A DNA stretch of 64,000 nucleotides, from the NCBI GenBank assembly GCA_032622095.1, contig CP136063.1:71403980-71467979 (forward strand), written 5' to 3'. Source of the DNA: Siphonodentalium dalli (Eukaryota; Mollusca; Scaphopoda; Gadilida; Siphonodentaliidae). Under the pieces are notes generated by a model. It did not search any database. It saw nothing but the letters and a program-made list of their open reading frames with translations, and was not told the origin of the DNA. Shown here one piece after another: positions 10,390 to 21,911 of this stretch. Every line of letters starts with the position of its first letter. Within the stretch, counting starts at the first letter, position 1. The translations under genes were made by a program, and so were the position numbers.

Positions 10390-13300
10390 GTGAGTTTTTT
10401 TAACTTTCCCCCCGTTATTATCCGCCGCCAAATTGAAAATTTGCGGGGGGTATAGGAATGGGTTCTGTCCGTCCGTCTGGGCGTCAGTCAGTCCGTCCGT
10501 CCGTCCGTCCCGAATTTTTAAGAGTCATAACATGAACAAATGTCAACGGATTTCAAAGAGATTTGGTATATGAGTTCACCTGACCATTACATAGAATGAG
10601 TTCGCAAGCCAGGGCCCTGTTTCATGAAGGCAACTTATGACATAGTTGGGACTTAAGATGGTCATAAGTTCAAACTTCAGTCATAAGTACGTTTCACGAA
10701 CAAAGTCTTAACATAAGATGGTCTTAACTTTGGTCTTAACTTTAAGACTGGTGTGAGGTGTCATAAGATAATCTTAAAGTTAAGACCTACGTTGTGATCC
10801 GCAGTTGGTCCGAAATGTGGATGGGATCTAGTTCATGTATATATTATTATAAACACATTTAACTGAATAACACCTTGCTATCACGGAGGGGTGTTTCAGA
10901 AATGGTAGTAATTAATAACCAACTGGTAAGCTATAGCAGTGACGTGGCCAGTGGTTGCAAGATTGGCGGGGTGTCCGCTACTAACTGTAAACCGCCAAGA
11001 CCGGACTATATATACATTTCTAATTGCTGTTACAAAAAGAATATATTTACATAGAGTTGAACATCATTTGCGATTCAAATCACCCAATCGCACTGTAGAC
11101 AATAATCATGTTGAGACAATTAGTCCGAACATTTTCACATCGAGGATAATAGTGAATGATTTATACTCAGTTTTTTTTATAAATGCTTATGTCAGCTATT
11201 ATTATTATTATTATTATTTACTTGCCTTTCTATATTATTATGTTATAATTTGATTGTAAAAATGTATTGTATATGTACCCCGTATATATATCAACAAGAT
11301 AATAATACATAATATGTGTTATTTTATTATTATTATGTATATTATCATAATCTATTAACTATGAAATAAAAAGATATATAGCATGTATATAGTATACGGA
11401 CCGCGCGGGTACACCGGGATCCGCGAAAGAACACATAATATCACTGTGAACTGGCCCACAGACCCCTGGGGGAATTACTAAAATACCAATATACCAGTGG
11501 TATAGTCTATATTGGTATTTAGTAATTTGGGGGGCCTGTGAACCGGCCGTCTGTTCACGTGTTGTTAATTATAAACGCTCTTTATTAGAAGTCGTTGATT
11601 TGGTTTTTATTAAAACGTATATGCAGAATGTCGTTCAACGTAACGTACTTTCGAAGTCCATACGCAGTTTGTTAATTATAACAGGCGTTTAGCACATTTG
11701 TCAACAGAACCAGAGCAAATGGCACTAACATCATTTATATATGGCTTCTACAAGTATGTCTCAGATTGGAAATAAGTCTATTTGGAGCACGATATGAAGT
11801 CCTATTCACATTATAGCAATATAAATAAAGAGCGTTTTGTTTTAGTATTCCATGAATGTTGGCAATCAATAAAGAGCGTTTAGCTCAGTGCTTCCATTGT
11901 GGTGTGGCGACATATTCGGTTTCCTGGTACTATATATGCTTCAAGAACCTAATATCAGCATTGAAAGGAGCGAACATATGTCTCGCGTCGCTTTAATGGC
12001 ATGTTATATGGGTGAAGGTTCACATTCTGAGTTAGGATGTATAAGTACCTTTAATAACTTAAATAATATATTTGAGCTCGATACGTTTGTATAAAATAGG
12101 CATTGGAAGCATGCAGCTATGTGTGGATGGGGTCTGACGCGAAAACACAGTTAAAAAGCGCTCGTGCAGTTAAGTATGCACCAGTCATTATACTGATTAT
12201 CGCCCTTGCATTAAAATATCATAATTATTCTTAGACACGCCCTAGTATCTGTCACCAGACACTATACCTAGGCATATAACACACACAGAACCAACATTTT
12301 CTGTGCATAGCTGTAATAAATTGTCGAGAGCCAGTCTAAAAGCGCGCGAACTTAAATTACTACTTAAGTAGGACTTAATCTTGTTTTGTGAAACGCGTTC
12401 TTGAAACGGAAAAGTTACATCATAAGATCCACCTTATATCTTAGATTAAAGGTACGGTTGGCCTTGGCGGTGGGTATCCTGTAAAAATATTTCCACCCGT
12501 CAAAAACCGCCACAAACAGAAAGAACATCAAACTGAGACAGACTTTGTCCGTATACAAATAAGAAATATCGCATAAACAGTATGTTATTGTCATATATTT
12601 GACTATTGTTATGTAAACAAAAGCATAAAAAGTTACTTTTCTGGTGTTTGTTTATATTATGATGGTAAACATAAAGAGCGTTCTTTGTGGGTGAATTCCT
12701 GATATGGAACTAATAAAGAGCGTTTATGCCATTTGTGTGTGATTAGCCAGTAGCATTGTGCTGTCTTCTGTAACACAATCAGGCTCTTGCTTAGGTAAAA
12801 TATAGTATGTCTTTATGATAACATGCTGTTTACGCGATGGTCATGATATTTATGAACGAAACTGTATGCGTTTTAATGTTTTTCTGTTTACGGTGTTTGG
12901 AAAAATATGAATATTTTGGACAATTAAGGCCTCACGTGCCTTTAAGTCCATCTTAAGATAATCTTATGACATTGCTTCATGAAACAGGCCCCAGGTCCGG
13001 TCGGATATTTTTACCGGAGTTATTGGACTTTGTTTATTATTTTTGTCGAATTTACCAAATAGCAAATAGACGACGTCACAGGGCTCATTTCCGCAAATCT
13101 CAACGGATTTCAAAGATATTTGGTATATGAGTTCACCTGACCATTACCTAGAATGAGTTCGCAAGCCAGATCCGTCCGGATATTTTTACCGGAGTTATTG
13201 GACTTTGTTTATTTTTGTGTGTGCAAATGGACGACGTCACAGGGCTCATTTCCACAAATGTCAACGGATTTCAAAGATTTATGGTATATGAGTTCACATG

Positions 13301-16300
13301 ACCAGTATCTAGAACGAGTTCGCAAACCAGGTCCGGCCGGATATCTTCAGCAGAGTTATTGGACTTTGTTTATTATTTTTGGGGCAAATGGACGACGTCA
13401 CATGGCTAATTTCCACAAATGTCAGTACCTAAAATGAGTTCGCAAGCCAGGCTTTTTGACAAAATTCCACCTCTTGTTTAGCACATACTGATAACACAAA
13501 CATTATTGAGAATGCACTTCCCCAACTCCGCAATTCGGCGGGGGATACCGTCGTCTGCGACTGCTTGTTCACAAATGAGACGTTTTTGTGTATGCACAAT
13601 GTATGCTTACTCTCGGGGTCCAAATCAGTATACACGGCGTGGAATAAGAGTACAAGGTGGACGCTTTTGATGAACCCAATAAGAGTACAGGGTGGAGTAA
13701 CAGTAAAGGGTGAAACTTTCCAACATGGAAGCATGCAAGTCAGTTTGAAATTATTTACCGGTACGATCAATCATATTTGGTCATTATGTTGGAGTTGCAT
13801 GCATTGTTTATCTCCGTAGTCCGTGAACCTGGTAATTTAACAATATAAACAAAATATGTTCCTCATCACATACAAGTCTAACTAGATTGTGTCTTTCCTG
13901 GGATGACTACCTGTGAAAACATATTCCACATTCTATTTGTCGGGAAGTACAATCGCAACTCTGTTGAATTGGGGTTGATAGGAAGACATCGGTCATCATA
14001 CATTGTATATCACCCCTAGCAATATATACATGTATAGTCTATTAATATTCTATTTATTTGTAGTTGTGCTTTCCATGTGTGTATATTGTCAATAAAATTA
14101 TCCTATCCTATATCCTATACATGTATATCCACAGTTCATTTGTTTTCAAAATTCCCTGGTTTATATGTCATGTCCTGACAAATTTGAGCTACGCATGTGG
14201 CTACATGCGGTTACTCTTTATAATATTATACAGTTATCGCATTGTTTCGAGGTTGACACGAGGAATTGTCAACCCGAGATAGTCAATATTCACCAAGGCC
14301 GTAGGCCGAGGTGAATATTGACATCCAAGGGCTGACAATTACTCGTATCAACCAAGAAACAATGCGATAACTGTTTTATTATATGAAACGTGCTTTGATT
14401 GGACAAGACGTTGTGACGTTGAACGTCGCTGGGAAAATCATATCTATTTTCAGGTCTGATAATAAGTTATGTTAACCCGGCCCTGAAGTATCTGACGTCA
14501 CTCAGAACTGTTATTAAACTCTTGTTTGATTAATGAGGTGAACATCATTAGATATCTCGATTTTTTCGTTATGTTTTAACATAGGAATTGGGAAAGAAAC
14601 TTATGATCATATAATAAAATATATTATTATATGATCATAAGTTTATTTCCCAATTCCTATGTTAAAACATAACGACAAAAATAGAGATATCTAATGATGT
14701 TCACCTCATTAATAAAACAAGAGGTTAATATCAGTTCTGAGTGACGTCAGATACTTCAGGGGTTAACATAACTTATTTTCAGACCTGAAAGTAGATATCA
14801 TTTTGCCAGTGACGTTTAACGTCACAACGTCTTGTCCAACCAAAGCGCGTTTCATATAATAAAACAGTTATCGCATTGTTTCTTGGTTGACACGAGGAAT
14901 TGCCAGCCCTTGGAAGTCAATATTCACCTCGGCCTACGGCCTTGGTGAATATTGATTTCCTCGGGTTGACAATTCCTCGTGTCAACCAAGAAACAATGCG
15001 ATAACTGTATAATAACGCGACGCGTTAGTGCTATAATGTCGTATGTCCAATTTTGGCGGGAAATGGGACAACAATGATTGAACGGTTTGCATAAATCTTG
15101 TTCGCTAAATTGTCTGCTCAACAAGTTGAGTGGTATATGTATGTAATTTTTGAGCGAATTGTATTCAGCGGTTTGGTATCGAGTGCGCAGCAACGATAAC
15201 CCATGCTACCTGAACAATAACAATTTACAACACATGCAGTGCCTCAACATCGGTAGACTGCATGGGTCATTTCCAGATGTTTAATCTACTTTGCCACATT
15301 ATTTTTGTATGGATATAGAACTGCAACATACAGGCGAGAGGAGATGGCCGATAGGTTATCAGAACATCATAATTCCATAACCTCATTAAAGATACACAAT
15401 CCGAATTAGCGCTCCTAAATAACTATTTCTTTGACTTCGGGAGTAAAAAAAATATTTGATTCGAAGAACCCACCCAAAGCTCAGACATCAGATATCGATT
15501 TTTGAAATCTGTTATCTTTGCCGGTTTAGTAAATATTCGACGAGCCGACCGACATACTCGCGATACCAAATTGCGTTGAACAAAATATAGATATACCACA
15601 AGTTTTGGAAACTTTTATACTAGAGTTGACAGTGGTTAGTATTATTATTATTTTTTTTATTTTTTTTGTTTGTTGTTGGAATATGATGATACGGAGACCA
15701 TCGAATCGGATTGTGTACCTTTAAAGAGTAATCATTTTTAAGATGAGGTTCTAATTTAATGGACACCACAAACAATCCAGGGATGAACGAAATGAATTGT
15801 GTGAATAAAACATCTATCAGCTTATATCACAAAATAATTTCAAATCATCCCGTAGATCATTCCCGACATTATACCAATTCGTCGTTGATTCCGGATATAC
15901 ATCAACCGGTTCACTTTCGAGAATACTACCAACAAATATACACAGCCAACAGTTTACTCAACTCATGCGCTTTTTCGCGACTAAGAAAACTCATGATTGT
16001 TCTGATGTATTTGTTACATTTTAAAGTCAACGTTAATTAAAGATATATTATATACTTGTTCGGGTGCGTGAAACTGATAAGTTAATAATCGGGGTCTATG
16101 CCAACTGGAGGAATGTATTATTCTACTAACATCGCCGAAAATTTGAAGTAAATCGACCATCCCACTCCATAGAAAATATCGTTTGAACAACGCTAAATTG
16201 TAAATATTTACTACTTGATTCGGGACGCATCTATGGGCGATAAACTAACGAAAACGATTTCGGCATCGAGAGTGACTGCATTTAATTAATATATAAGAAT

Positions 16301-19300
16301 GACGACGTGTATTGTCTATTTGGATATAATAATCCTAAAAATTACTACATTGAACAAGATTATTCTCTATTTCTATTTAATCACCCTACCGTGGTGTTTC
16401 ATAACACTTTAAGATGTATACACAGCTGGTGTGTACAGTCACTCGATTGTTGGTCAATTTCAATTTCAAAGTTGACTATAGAGAGTCGTTAATTCAACAA
16501 TTTAGTCAATGAACTGGCCCATTTAATATATACCACGTGATCGCGTGAAAATGGTGCCCGACAATGGAACGAAGACATGGCTGAAAAATGTATTTTCTCA
16601 CTCCTAGACGTGGTAATCTTGTTTCTGTGAAAAAGATTGGGTTAAATAACACAATAATATTGCACGGCGTTATTTTAATACGTTTATATGAATGAAACGC
16701 TCAAAAGATAATTTTAGTACTGAGCGAAAGCGATGATTTGTTCGTAAAATGTCGTTATCCAAACATATTTTCCCTTTTTCTCGTGAATTAGCTAGTCATA
16801 AAAGTCCACACTATAGAGCGGATTTTAATGTGCTAGATCGTACCATGCATGGATATTACCGATATATATGTCCCACATGTTTAGGCATGTGCAAAAACAA
16901 AACTCCCAATCTTTCAAACCCAATTTTTTTTCAAAAAATTGAAAATGCATGCACTTAGGACATATATATAACTCAACCGTCGAAATGTATACACATACTC
17001 TCTTGCAGGCGAAGTTCACTTGTAACGACTCTCCACATGATATTTGTTCCACTGGCAGATACCTCACCTTTCAACTGAACAAACCGTCGGTTGAGTATCT
17101 GGATGGCTACAACTTCGAAATATCCATTACTGAAGGAACAAACGGTGAGATTTTATATATATATGCATGAGAAACCAAGCACAGTATAAGTTAACTACAG
17201 TCCCCCATATAAATAGTGGGTCTGATTACTTGTTCTAGACTTTCTATTTTTGGAATCAGTATGGCGCCAATCATAATACACTATTAGTAACCCATGCAAA
17301 TTAATATATAAAAGTGTCAAATCAAAGCGATTTACGTGACGCGATGTGAGGTATAATTTGTGGTGAAGCCGCTTCCATGAAATATCATTTCGATTGACTA
17401 TACTATGATAGACTCAGTATCCCTCTGAATGTGTGCTTACACGTGTATGAAGACTCTTGCATGTGCTAATATGACTCTTGCATGTGCTAATATGATACTT
17501 ACGTACCACGTAATTCGAAAACTTACTCATTTCGAGTGTCAAAATGACTTGATTTCAGTTTCAGTAATATAGAGGCGTGGCACATGCAGTAAAATTTGTG
17601 TATATCTGGCCACGAATTCTAAACATCTATACAGTACATATATGCATTGATGCCGGATTTTCGTGGTCTAACATACATTCCATTAACAACATTTATTCCT
17701 AAGATTGCTAAATTCAATTGCACATTAATGCACAGGGCTGAAATAAGATATATATGCGTGTTTCTGGAAATCCGCCCTCCCAATATCAAATACATGTACA
17801 TGTATACCGCGCACAAACCTATTTCTCTTGCCCTTTTCGTCGCTGAACATTTTAGTTCGTCCATCATCATCGTCAATCTGGACAATAAGAGTTCACATTT
17901 CAATTTTAATTTACAATTTAAACCCTCAGGTTGTATGTCTCAAATACTAGTTTCAGTGCGCTTTTCCTAACGAGGGCGCCACTTTATTTTAAAGACACGG
18001 GCGGCGTTCGTTGCAGAAATATTCATATTTGTTCAAATCGCCACAAACAGAAGGAATATTAAAATATATATAGTTTTGTTCATATGCCAAACATAATCAG
18101 CGCGTAAATAGTATATTGTCGTGAAGAGGTGCGATGGTGTACGTAAACAAGAGCCTGCTCGTGTTACAGAAGTTGTGCTTCTGTTGACATAACACATCAC
18201 AATTCTATTAGTTAATCACACACAAATGATATAAACGCTCTTTATTATTTCCATATCAGGAAAACAGTAACAAACAACACTCTTTATGTTTACCATATCC
18301 GGATCTAAACAAAGGCCAGGTAACGTAACGTTTTTTGCTTTTGTTTATATAACATAGGGAAAAACATTGACAATAACATACTGTTTATGCCATATTTCTG
18401 ATTGGTATAAGAACAAGGTGTGTCTATATTTTACTATTCTTTCTGTTTATGGCGGTTTTTGACGGAGATGAATATTTTAACAGCATACCCACCGCCAACG
18501 CCGCCCGTATCTTTAAGCGCGGCTCCGATAACACAACAATTCAGATTCAGTGTACAATGGACGTTACCGTTGTGAAAACTTCGAAACTGAATAAGTTTTA
18601 AATTAACATATACACATAATATCCGGGACTGAATGTTTTGACATTAGCATTTACCATTTTCGCTTTTAGTGCATTCCTGTGGTTTTAACGGACATGGTCA
18701 CTTGAACATGCAAATTATGTGTACGTCACTGTAGAAGGAGAGATGAGTTATAGAGCGATAAAATACACGGAATATCATGTGCGTGTATACTCTTAGAAAA
18801 CGTCCATCTGGTCGTCAGTGCGTCGATCCGTTCGTCTGATCAGCCGTCTGTCCGCCCGTTAACATGTTTGGTTTCCGACCTCCAGTTACTTGATTATTTG
18901 ATCTGAAACAAAGTTGGTATGTGTTTTTTCCCAGATAAAAATACAGGCCAATTTCGAATATGGGTTCCGTTTAATTATTTTTACATGGGTTACGGCCCTG
19001 TTTTAGACTGATAAATTTCCTGATTTCATAAACATTTTGGTTTCCGACCGATACCTCAAGTTTGGAATTTTGTATCAATCAACCAATCAAGTTTATTTTC
19101 CAGACTCAAAACTGATATAAACTATTTGTCAGCCAAAAATACACGTAGGCCTAATTAAATATGCATGGGTGTATTCCAATTATTTTTACACGAGTTACGG
19201 CCATTTTCAACTTAATTCACCTGATTTAACAATAATTCACAAGTAAACTAACGAGCGTACGGTAATGCTCTAAGTAATCGACTTCTTAACCACAGCAGAA

Positions 19301-20995
19301 TTATGGGTAACTTTTCAGGATTTAGTCGGAAATATGGCTTGTTGCCATTCATCGGAAAGCTCTCCCCTGTGGTTAAGAAGTCGATTACTTAGAGCACTAT
19401 ACTGTATTTAGCCACGACACAGACCATGGATGCTCTTGTTATTTTCCCCAAGAATCAGCAAGAATTGAGATATTTCAATGCATTATACCAAGCTTATACA
19501 GCAACGCTCTTTTTATCCTTGCAGGCGGCATTATAGACAATGTTCTTTTTCCAATTGGGTACATCGTTGTGATTGTGGTTGGAGTAATATTGGCGATCGT
19601 CGTGGTTGTCGTCGCTGTAAAATGCTTGTGCTGCGACAAGACCAAGAAGAACAAGCGAAATAACAAGGGAAAGAAGTACCAGACTCCGGGACAAGCCGAA
19701 CCTACAACTCAACCATCTGGTAAGACATTATATACAGAGAACATTCTCTGCTCCAATACCAAACATTTATACATGGTGTGACACTGAAGCTTATTCCAGC
19801 GACTCGTTTTCTATAACGTGTTTCCATTAGATAGCGAAAAAGTCCGACCGTATATTCTTTTTCGTTTTTTTATTAAACCAGGATTGGCTTCTGTGTCCGA
19901 TAGTTATACATCCCGTTCTCGGTGTCCATTTGTTCTACGCTGCCGAATTTTAAAACCAAATGGAGCGTATTTGACAGTAATTTTATTTCTCCGCCAGACC
20001 AGATTTTCAGTCATAATCTTATTGTTGGAAATGGAGTTATGAGAAAAGTGTCTCACAAAACTGGACCTCTCTATGTATATATATAGAGGTTCGGTTTAAT
20101 CGACACTTTTCTCATTACTTTTCTCATAACCAAATTATATTCGAAGACCGGAAGAAATGTCTCCTTTTTTATCGGCGTCACCACAAGTGTTTTCGCTTCT
20201 TTTAGTGTTGGTGGTTCATGTTAACCATGCATGCTAACACAATTCAACATCAAAAACATAGTATACAAGTATAATTGATCATTTATTATTATATATTTCT
20301 TTATGGAGGAACTCTTGCGGTGATGCTGATAAAAGAAAATAATGCCATGCCAGTTTTCCAAAGATGCGGTTTTGTGCTAGCGACTTTTCTCATAACAACA
20401 CGAAACCTAAGCTCCATTTCTATCCATGTAACACTATGACTGAATATCCGATCTGCATGATGACGTGGAGAAATAATTGAATTACGCTCCATTTTTATTT
20501 TTTTTAATTCGGCAGCGGAGAACAAAATTTTATGAACCACATTCAAGGAAATATAAAGTGTGACGTCTGCAATTTTAAAGCCAGGTTTCTCCGATCCGCA
20601 TGTTCTGACTCCAAAATAATCACTGTGGGAGAGAAATATCTTAAACTTATTTTTCCATTTTCTTTGATCTGACATCAAGGAATGGGCAAATGTTTGCGAT
20701 GTTTTTTTTTTCAGCAAACATTCCAAATCCGCACATGTGCCATTGCCATGGCAACACAGCTAGAACATCTCCCAAAATCGGCCCTTTTCCTAGATTGTGT
20801 AATTATACAGGGGGGGACTAATAAAGGCTCTCATTTTTTTTTCTCATCCTTTTTATTTTTACTTTTCTTTTTTTAACAGCGCCACCCGTGGAAGGTTTTG
20901 AGAGTCACGAAATGACTGGAAGTTTCCATGCCAACGCACCAGCACTATATCCTCAAGGTGGTCCGGAACCACCACCGCCTTACTCGGAGAGGTAG
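10112..20995 (+). CDS. Split gene: single-pass membrane protein with CUB-like ectodomain and PPPPY tail (3' part)
   Basis: Four exons (10112-10389, 17009-17144, 19525-19719, 20880-20995) have AG/GT borders and compatible phases, and join into one frame ending at TAG 20993-20995. The product has a cysteine-bearing CUB-like ectodomain, a ~25-residue hydrophobic helix, a CLCC plus lysine-rich juxtamembrane stretch and a tail ending PEPPPPYSER. PPxY motifs typically bind WW-domain proteins such as NEDD4-type ubiquitin ligases. The first exon starts in phase 1 and has no signal peptide, so at least one upstream exon is missing; I could not find it. Introns of 6.6, 2.4 and 1.2 kb are filled with MITEs. 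I do not recognise a named orthologue. Receptor or adhesion function is only a guess from topology. Confidence 0.75.
10520..10612. repeat. First, truncated unit of a ~170-bp tandem repeat
   Basis: The phrases CAACGGATTTCAAAGA, TATGAGTTCACCTGACCATT and GAATGAGTTCGCAAGCC here are the end of the unit that continues at 12995-13455. The unit is cut by the inserted element at 10613-12991. Confidence 0.75.
10613..12991. mobile_element. Harbinger-like element inserted in a tandem repeat
   Basis: The ends GGCCCTGTTTCATGAAG and, from the right, GGGCCTGTTTCATGAAG are 17-bp inverted repeats. CAG flanks both sides (10610-10612 and 12992-12994). Removing the insert rebuilds the repeat unit seen intact at 12995-13330 (AAGCCAG followed by GTCCGG). 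A 3-bp duplication and GG-starting ends fit PIF/Harbinger, though I could not identify a transposase. The interior holds a hairpin at about 11452-11545, a TTAA MITE at 12450-12941 and several ATAAAGAGCGTT motifs. The 68-codon frame at 11888 has no recognisable content. Confidence 0.7.
12450..12941. mobile_element. TTAA-flanked MITE, family 2, copy A
   Basis: TTAA at 12446-12449 and 12942-12945 flank ends AGGTACGGTTGGCC and, from the right, AGGCACGTGAGGCC. The inner sequence (CGTCAAAAACCGCCACAAAC, GACTTTGTCCGTATAC, CACAATCAGGCTCTTGCTTA) recurs at 54062-54400 and, reversed, in part at 17993-18512. It is nested inside the Harbinger-like element. Confidence 0.8.
12995..13455. repeat. Tandem repeat, ~160-175-bp unit, about 2.7 units
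   Basis: Units start near 12995, 13170 and 13331 with TCCGGNCGGATAT. They run through GGAGTTATTGGACTTTGTTT, ACGACGTCACAGGGCTCATT and GAGTTCGCAAGCCAG. The third unit lacks its middle part. Together with the truncated unit at 10520-10612 this is one array interrupted by a transposon. No coding sense is evident. Confidence 0.8.
14231..15007. mobile_element. 777-bp palindrome capped by a hairpin at each end
   Basis: The two halves are reverse complements, centred near 14618 in an AT run. Each outer end (14231-14373 and 14865-15007) is itself a ~143-bp inverted repeat starting CAGTTATCGCATTGTTTC, with GGCCGTAGGCC or GGCCTACGGCC at its loop. Immediately inside each end hairpin lies TTTTATTATATGAAACG and its inverse. 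ATTATA precedes the left end and TATAAT follows the right, so a TA or TATA target duplication is possible. No coding capacity. The same layout recurs at 54.8, 56.3 and 62.1 kb. Confidence 0.8.
15390..15720. mobile_element. TTAA-flanked MITE, family 1, copy B
   Basis: TTAA at 15386-15389 and 15721-15724 flank ends AGATACACAATCCG and, from the right, AGGTACACAATCCG. In the reverse orientation to copy A it contains TTTGATTCGAAGAACCCACC, the family hallmark. No open frame of note. Confidence 0.85.
17009..17144 (+). CDS. Exon: second half of the CUB-like ectodomain
   Basis: The acceptor CTCTCTTGCAG ends at 17008 and the donor AACG|GTGAGA lies at 17145. The exon enters in phase 0 and leaves in phase 1 (136 bp). 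It encodes AKFTCNDSPHDICSTGRYLT and on to NFEISITEGTN, with two further cysteines and the FEI.IT strand typical of the end of a CUB-type domain. It joins in frame to SGHYR of the previous exon. Confidence 0.75.
17145..17992. other. Intron sequence without recognised content
   Basis: The overlapping frames at 17619-17970 on both strands show no domain and no splice context. A short direct duplication of GACTCTTGCATGTGCTAATAT lies near 17452-17493. Nothing else is seen. Confidence 0.4.
17993..18512. mobile_element. TTAA-flanked MITE, family 2, copy B (reverse)
   Basis: TTAA at 17989-17992 and 18513-18516 flank ends AGACACGGGCGGCG and, from the right, AGATACGGGCGGCG. The interior is the reverse of copy A, including GGCGGTTTTTGACGG and ATAAACGCTCTTTATT. 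Non-autonomous. Confidence 0.85.
18850..19250. repeat. Two diverged ~190-bp direct repeats
   Basis: Both units contain GGTTTCCGACC near the start, a CCAGAYWMAAA phrase in the middle and AATTATTTTTACAYGRGTTACGGCC at the end. The arrangement is a diverged tandem duplication in intron 2 of the CUB-like gene. Confidence 0.5.
19262..19402. mobile_element. TA-flanked hairpin MITE, deletion derivative
   Basis: The ends GGTAATGCTCTAAGTAATCG and its inverse CGATTACTTAGAGCA enclose only one copy of the inner arm (ACCACAGCAGAATTATGGGT, GATTTAGTCGGAAATATGG). The full palindrome is at 40532-40746. One inner arm has been lost here. Confidence 0.7.
19525..19719 (+). CDS. Exon: transmembrane helix and basic juxtamembrane region
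   Basis: The acceptor TTATCCTTGCAG ends at 19524 and the donor TCTG|GTAAGA lies at 19720; phase 1 to phase 1, 195 bp. It encodes GGIIDNVLFPIGY, then a run of Ile/Val/Gly/Ala of about 25 residues, then CLCCDKTKKNKRNNKGKK. The helix followed by cysteines (possible palmitoylation) and many lysines predicts a type I membrane protein with a cytoplasmic tail. Confidence 0.8.
20036..20130. repeat. Intronic hairpin
   Basis: GTTATGAGAAAAGTGTC at 20036-20052 pairs with GACACTTTTCTCAT and TTTTCTCATAAC further on. An inner stem (CCTCTCTAT/ATAGAGG) sits around a TATATA loop. It may be a small MITE or a foldback RNA; no more can be said. Confidence 0.45.
20880..20995 (+). CDS. Terminal exon: cytoplasmic tail with PPPPY
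   Basis: A long pyrimidine tract ending TTTTTTTAACAG precedes 20880. The exon enters in phase 1 and encodes APPVEGFESHEMTGSFHANA and on to PEPPPPYSER, with TAG at 20993-20995. PPPPY is a WW-domain ligand of the PPxY class. No clear AATAAA is seen in the next few hundred bases, so the end of the mRNA is unresolved. Confidence 0.8.
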
Positions 20996-21284
20996 CGTCA
21001 GTCGTGGGGTGAGACCTTACATACTAGGACAAGCTACTCCCAGATCGATTCTCTGAAATGATTGCTACAGTATAGGTCCTATATAGTGGGCCGAAGATGT
21101 GCTATGTGCTACATATTATAATGGGAGATCTTATATGTGCTAAATAGACGTCAATACCTGTATTTTTATAGTGCTATTATCAGAAATTGAAGGTTGTGCA
21201 GTCGAATTAAAATTCCCCAGATATTCGAATACGCGCGCATTATGATCTTAGTCGTCTTTTGTATAAAGTCGCCATTAACCATTT

Positions 21285-21485
21285 CTTTACTAAATGGATT
21301 CTTCCATCCAGTTAAAATGTATAGGCCTATATTGGAATGGTTTATTATTATTTTTTATCAATGTTCAGGAAATTTAGGCAAATTACAGGCAGTCGAAAAG
21401 ATATATACAATTGCAGAAGGTTTCTTATTGATTTGTCAGACATTTTCATATAATAAGTTCAACAAACGGCCTATGGAAACTATTT
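21285..21485. repeat. Dispersed repeat with CTAAATGGATTCTYCCA start
   Basis: This copy shares ACTAAATGGATTCTTCCATC, CAGTTAAAA and AATAAGTTCAACAAACG with repeats at 22195-22800 (split by a TTAA element), 41345-41578 and, reversed, about 25515-25715. It shows the unoccupied CAGTTAAAA site used by the insertion at 22230. Confidence 0.6.
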
Positions 21486-21544
21486 AGTAAAGATTTTTTG
21501 GTTAACGTGGCAACGTGATTAGCTAACAGATGTTATTTATCCAG

Positions 21545-21911
21545 CTACAAACAGCGCCTCCTCTGAGCATAGCGAGGGAGAGGACTCTATGTCTCTATCC
21601 TGTTGTTTGATTCGTTTTATGAAGAATCAGAATAATTTCTGTCGCCAGACTCGTTCCGAACTTGACTCGTATCTTAATTTTTTACAAGAACAATTATATC
21701 GAGCTGCTGGTAGAGATTGCAATTATTTATCTAAGTATCCTTTGCGCTATATATGGTTGGGATTTTCCCTCGACTGCACCAATAGTGAATCGCGGGATTT
21801 TACAAACATGACAAAGGTACCTGCATTGCAATGGTCAAGTCACAATACAGAATTATATATTTCCTTCGTTGTACGTTCAGCGAACATTGCAGCCACGAGT
21901 TTAATATACTA
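21545..21911 (+). CDS. Possible alternative last exon of the CUB-like gene
   Basis: An AG at 21543-21544 after TTATTTATC precedes a frame that is in phase with the donor at 19719. The frame reads ATNSASSEHSEGEDSMS, then a 100-residue stretch to a stop at 21909-21911. The Ser/Glu-rich start looks like a cytoplasmic tail, but the rest looks like chance translation. It may be an alternative 3' exon or nothing. Confidence 0.2.

Larger units (their letters stand above)
10390..17008 (+). other. Intron 1 of the CUB-like gene, mostly transposons
   Basis: GT at 10390 and AG at 17007-17008 bound 6.6 kb with no further exon that I can support. It starts with a GTCC-rich simple repeat (about 10467-10510). 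It then holds a split tandem repeat, a Harbinger-like insertion, a 777-bp palindrome and two TTAA MITEs, listed separately. Stretches 13456-14230 and 15725-17008 show nothing beyond unplaced AT-rich sequence. Confidence 0.65.

Noticed and set aside
20301-20726. 141-codon minus-strand frame
   Set aside because: Lies in the last intron of the CUB-like gene; no domain, no repeat-family logic and low-complexity composition. Length alone is expected by chance in 64 kb.
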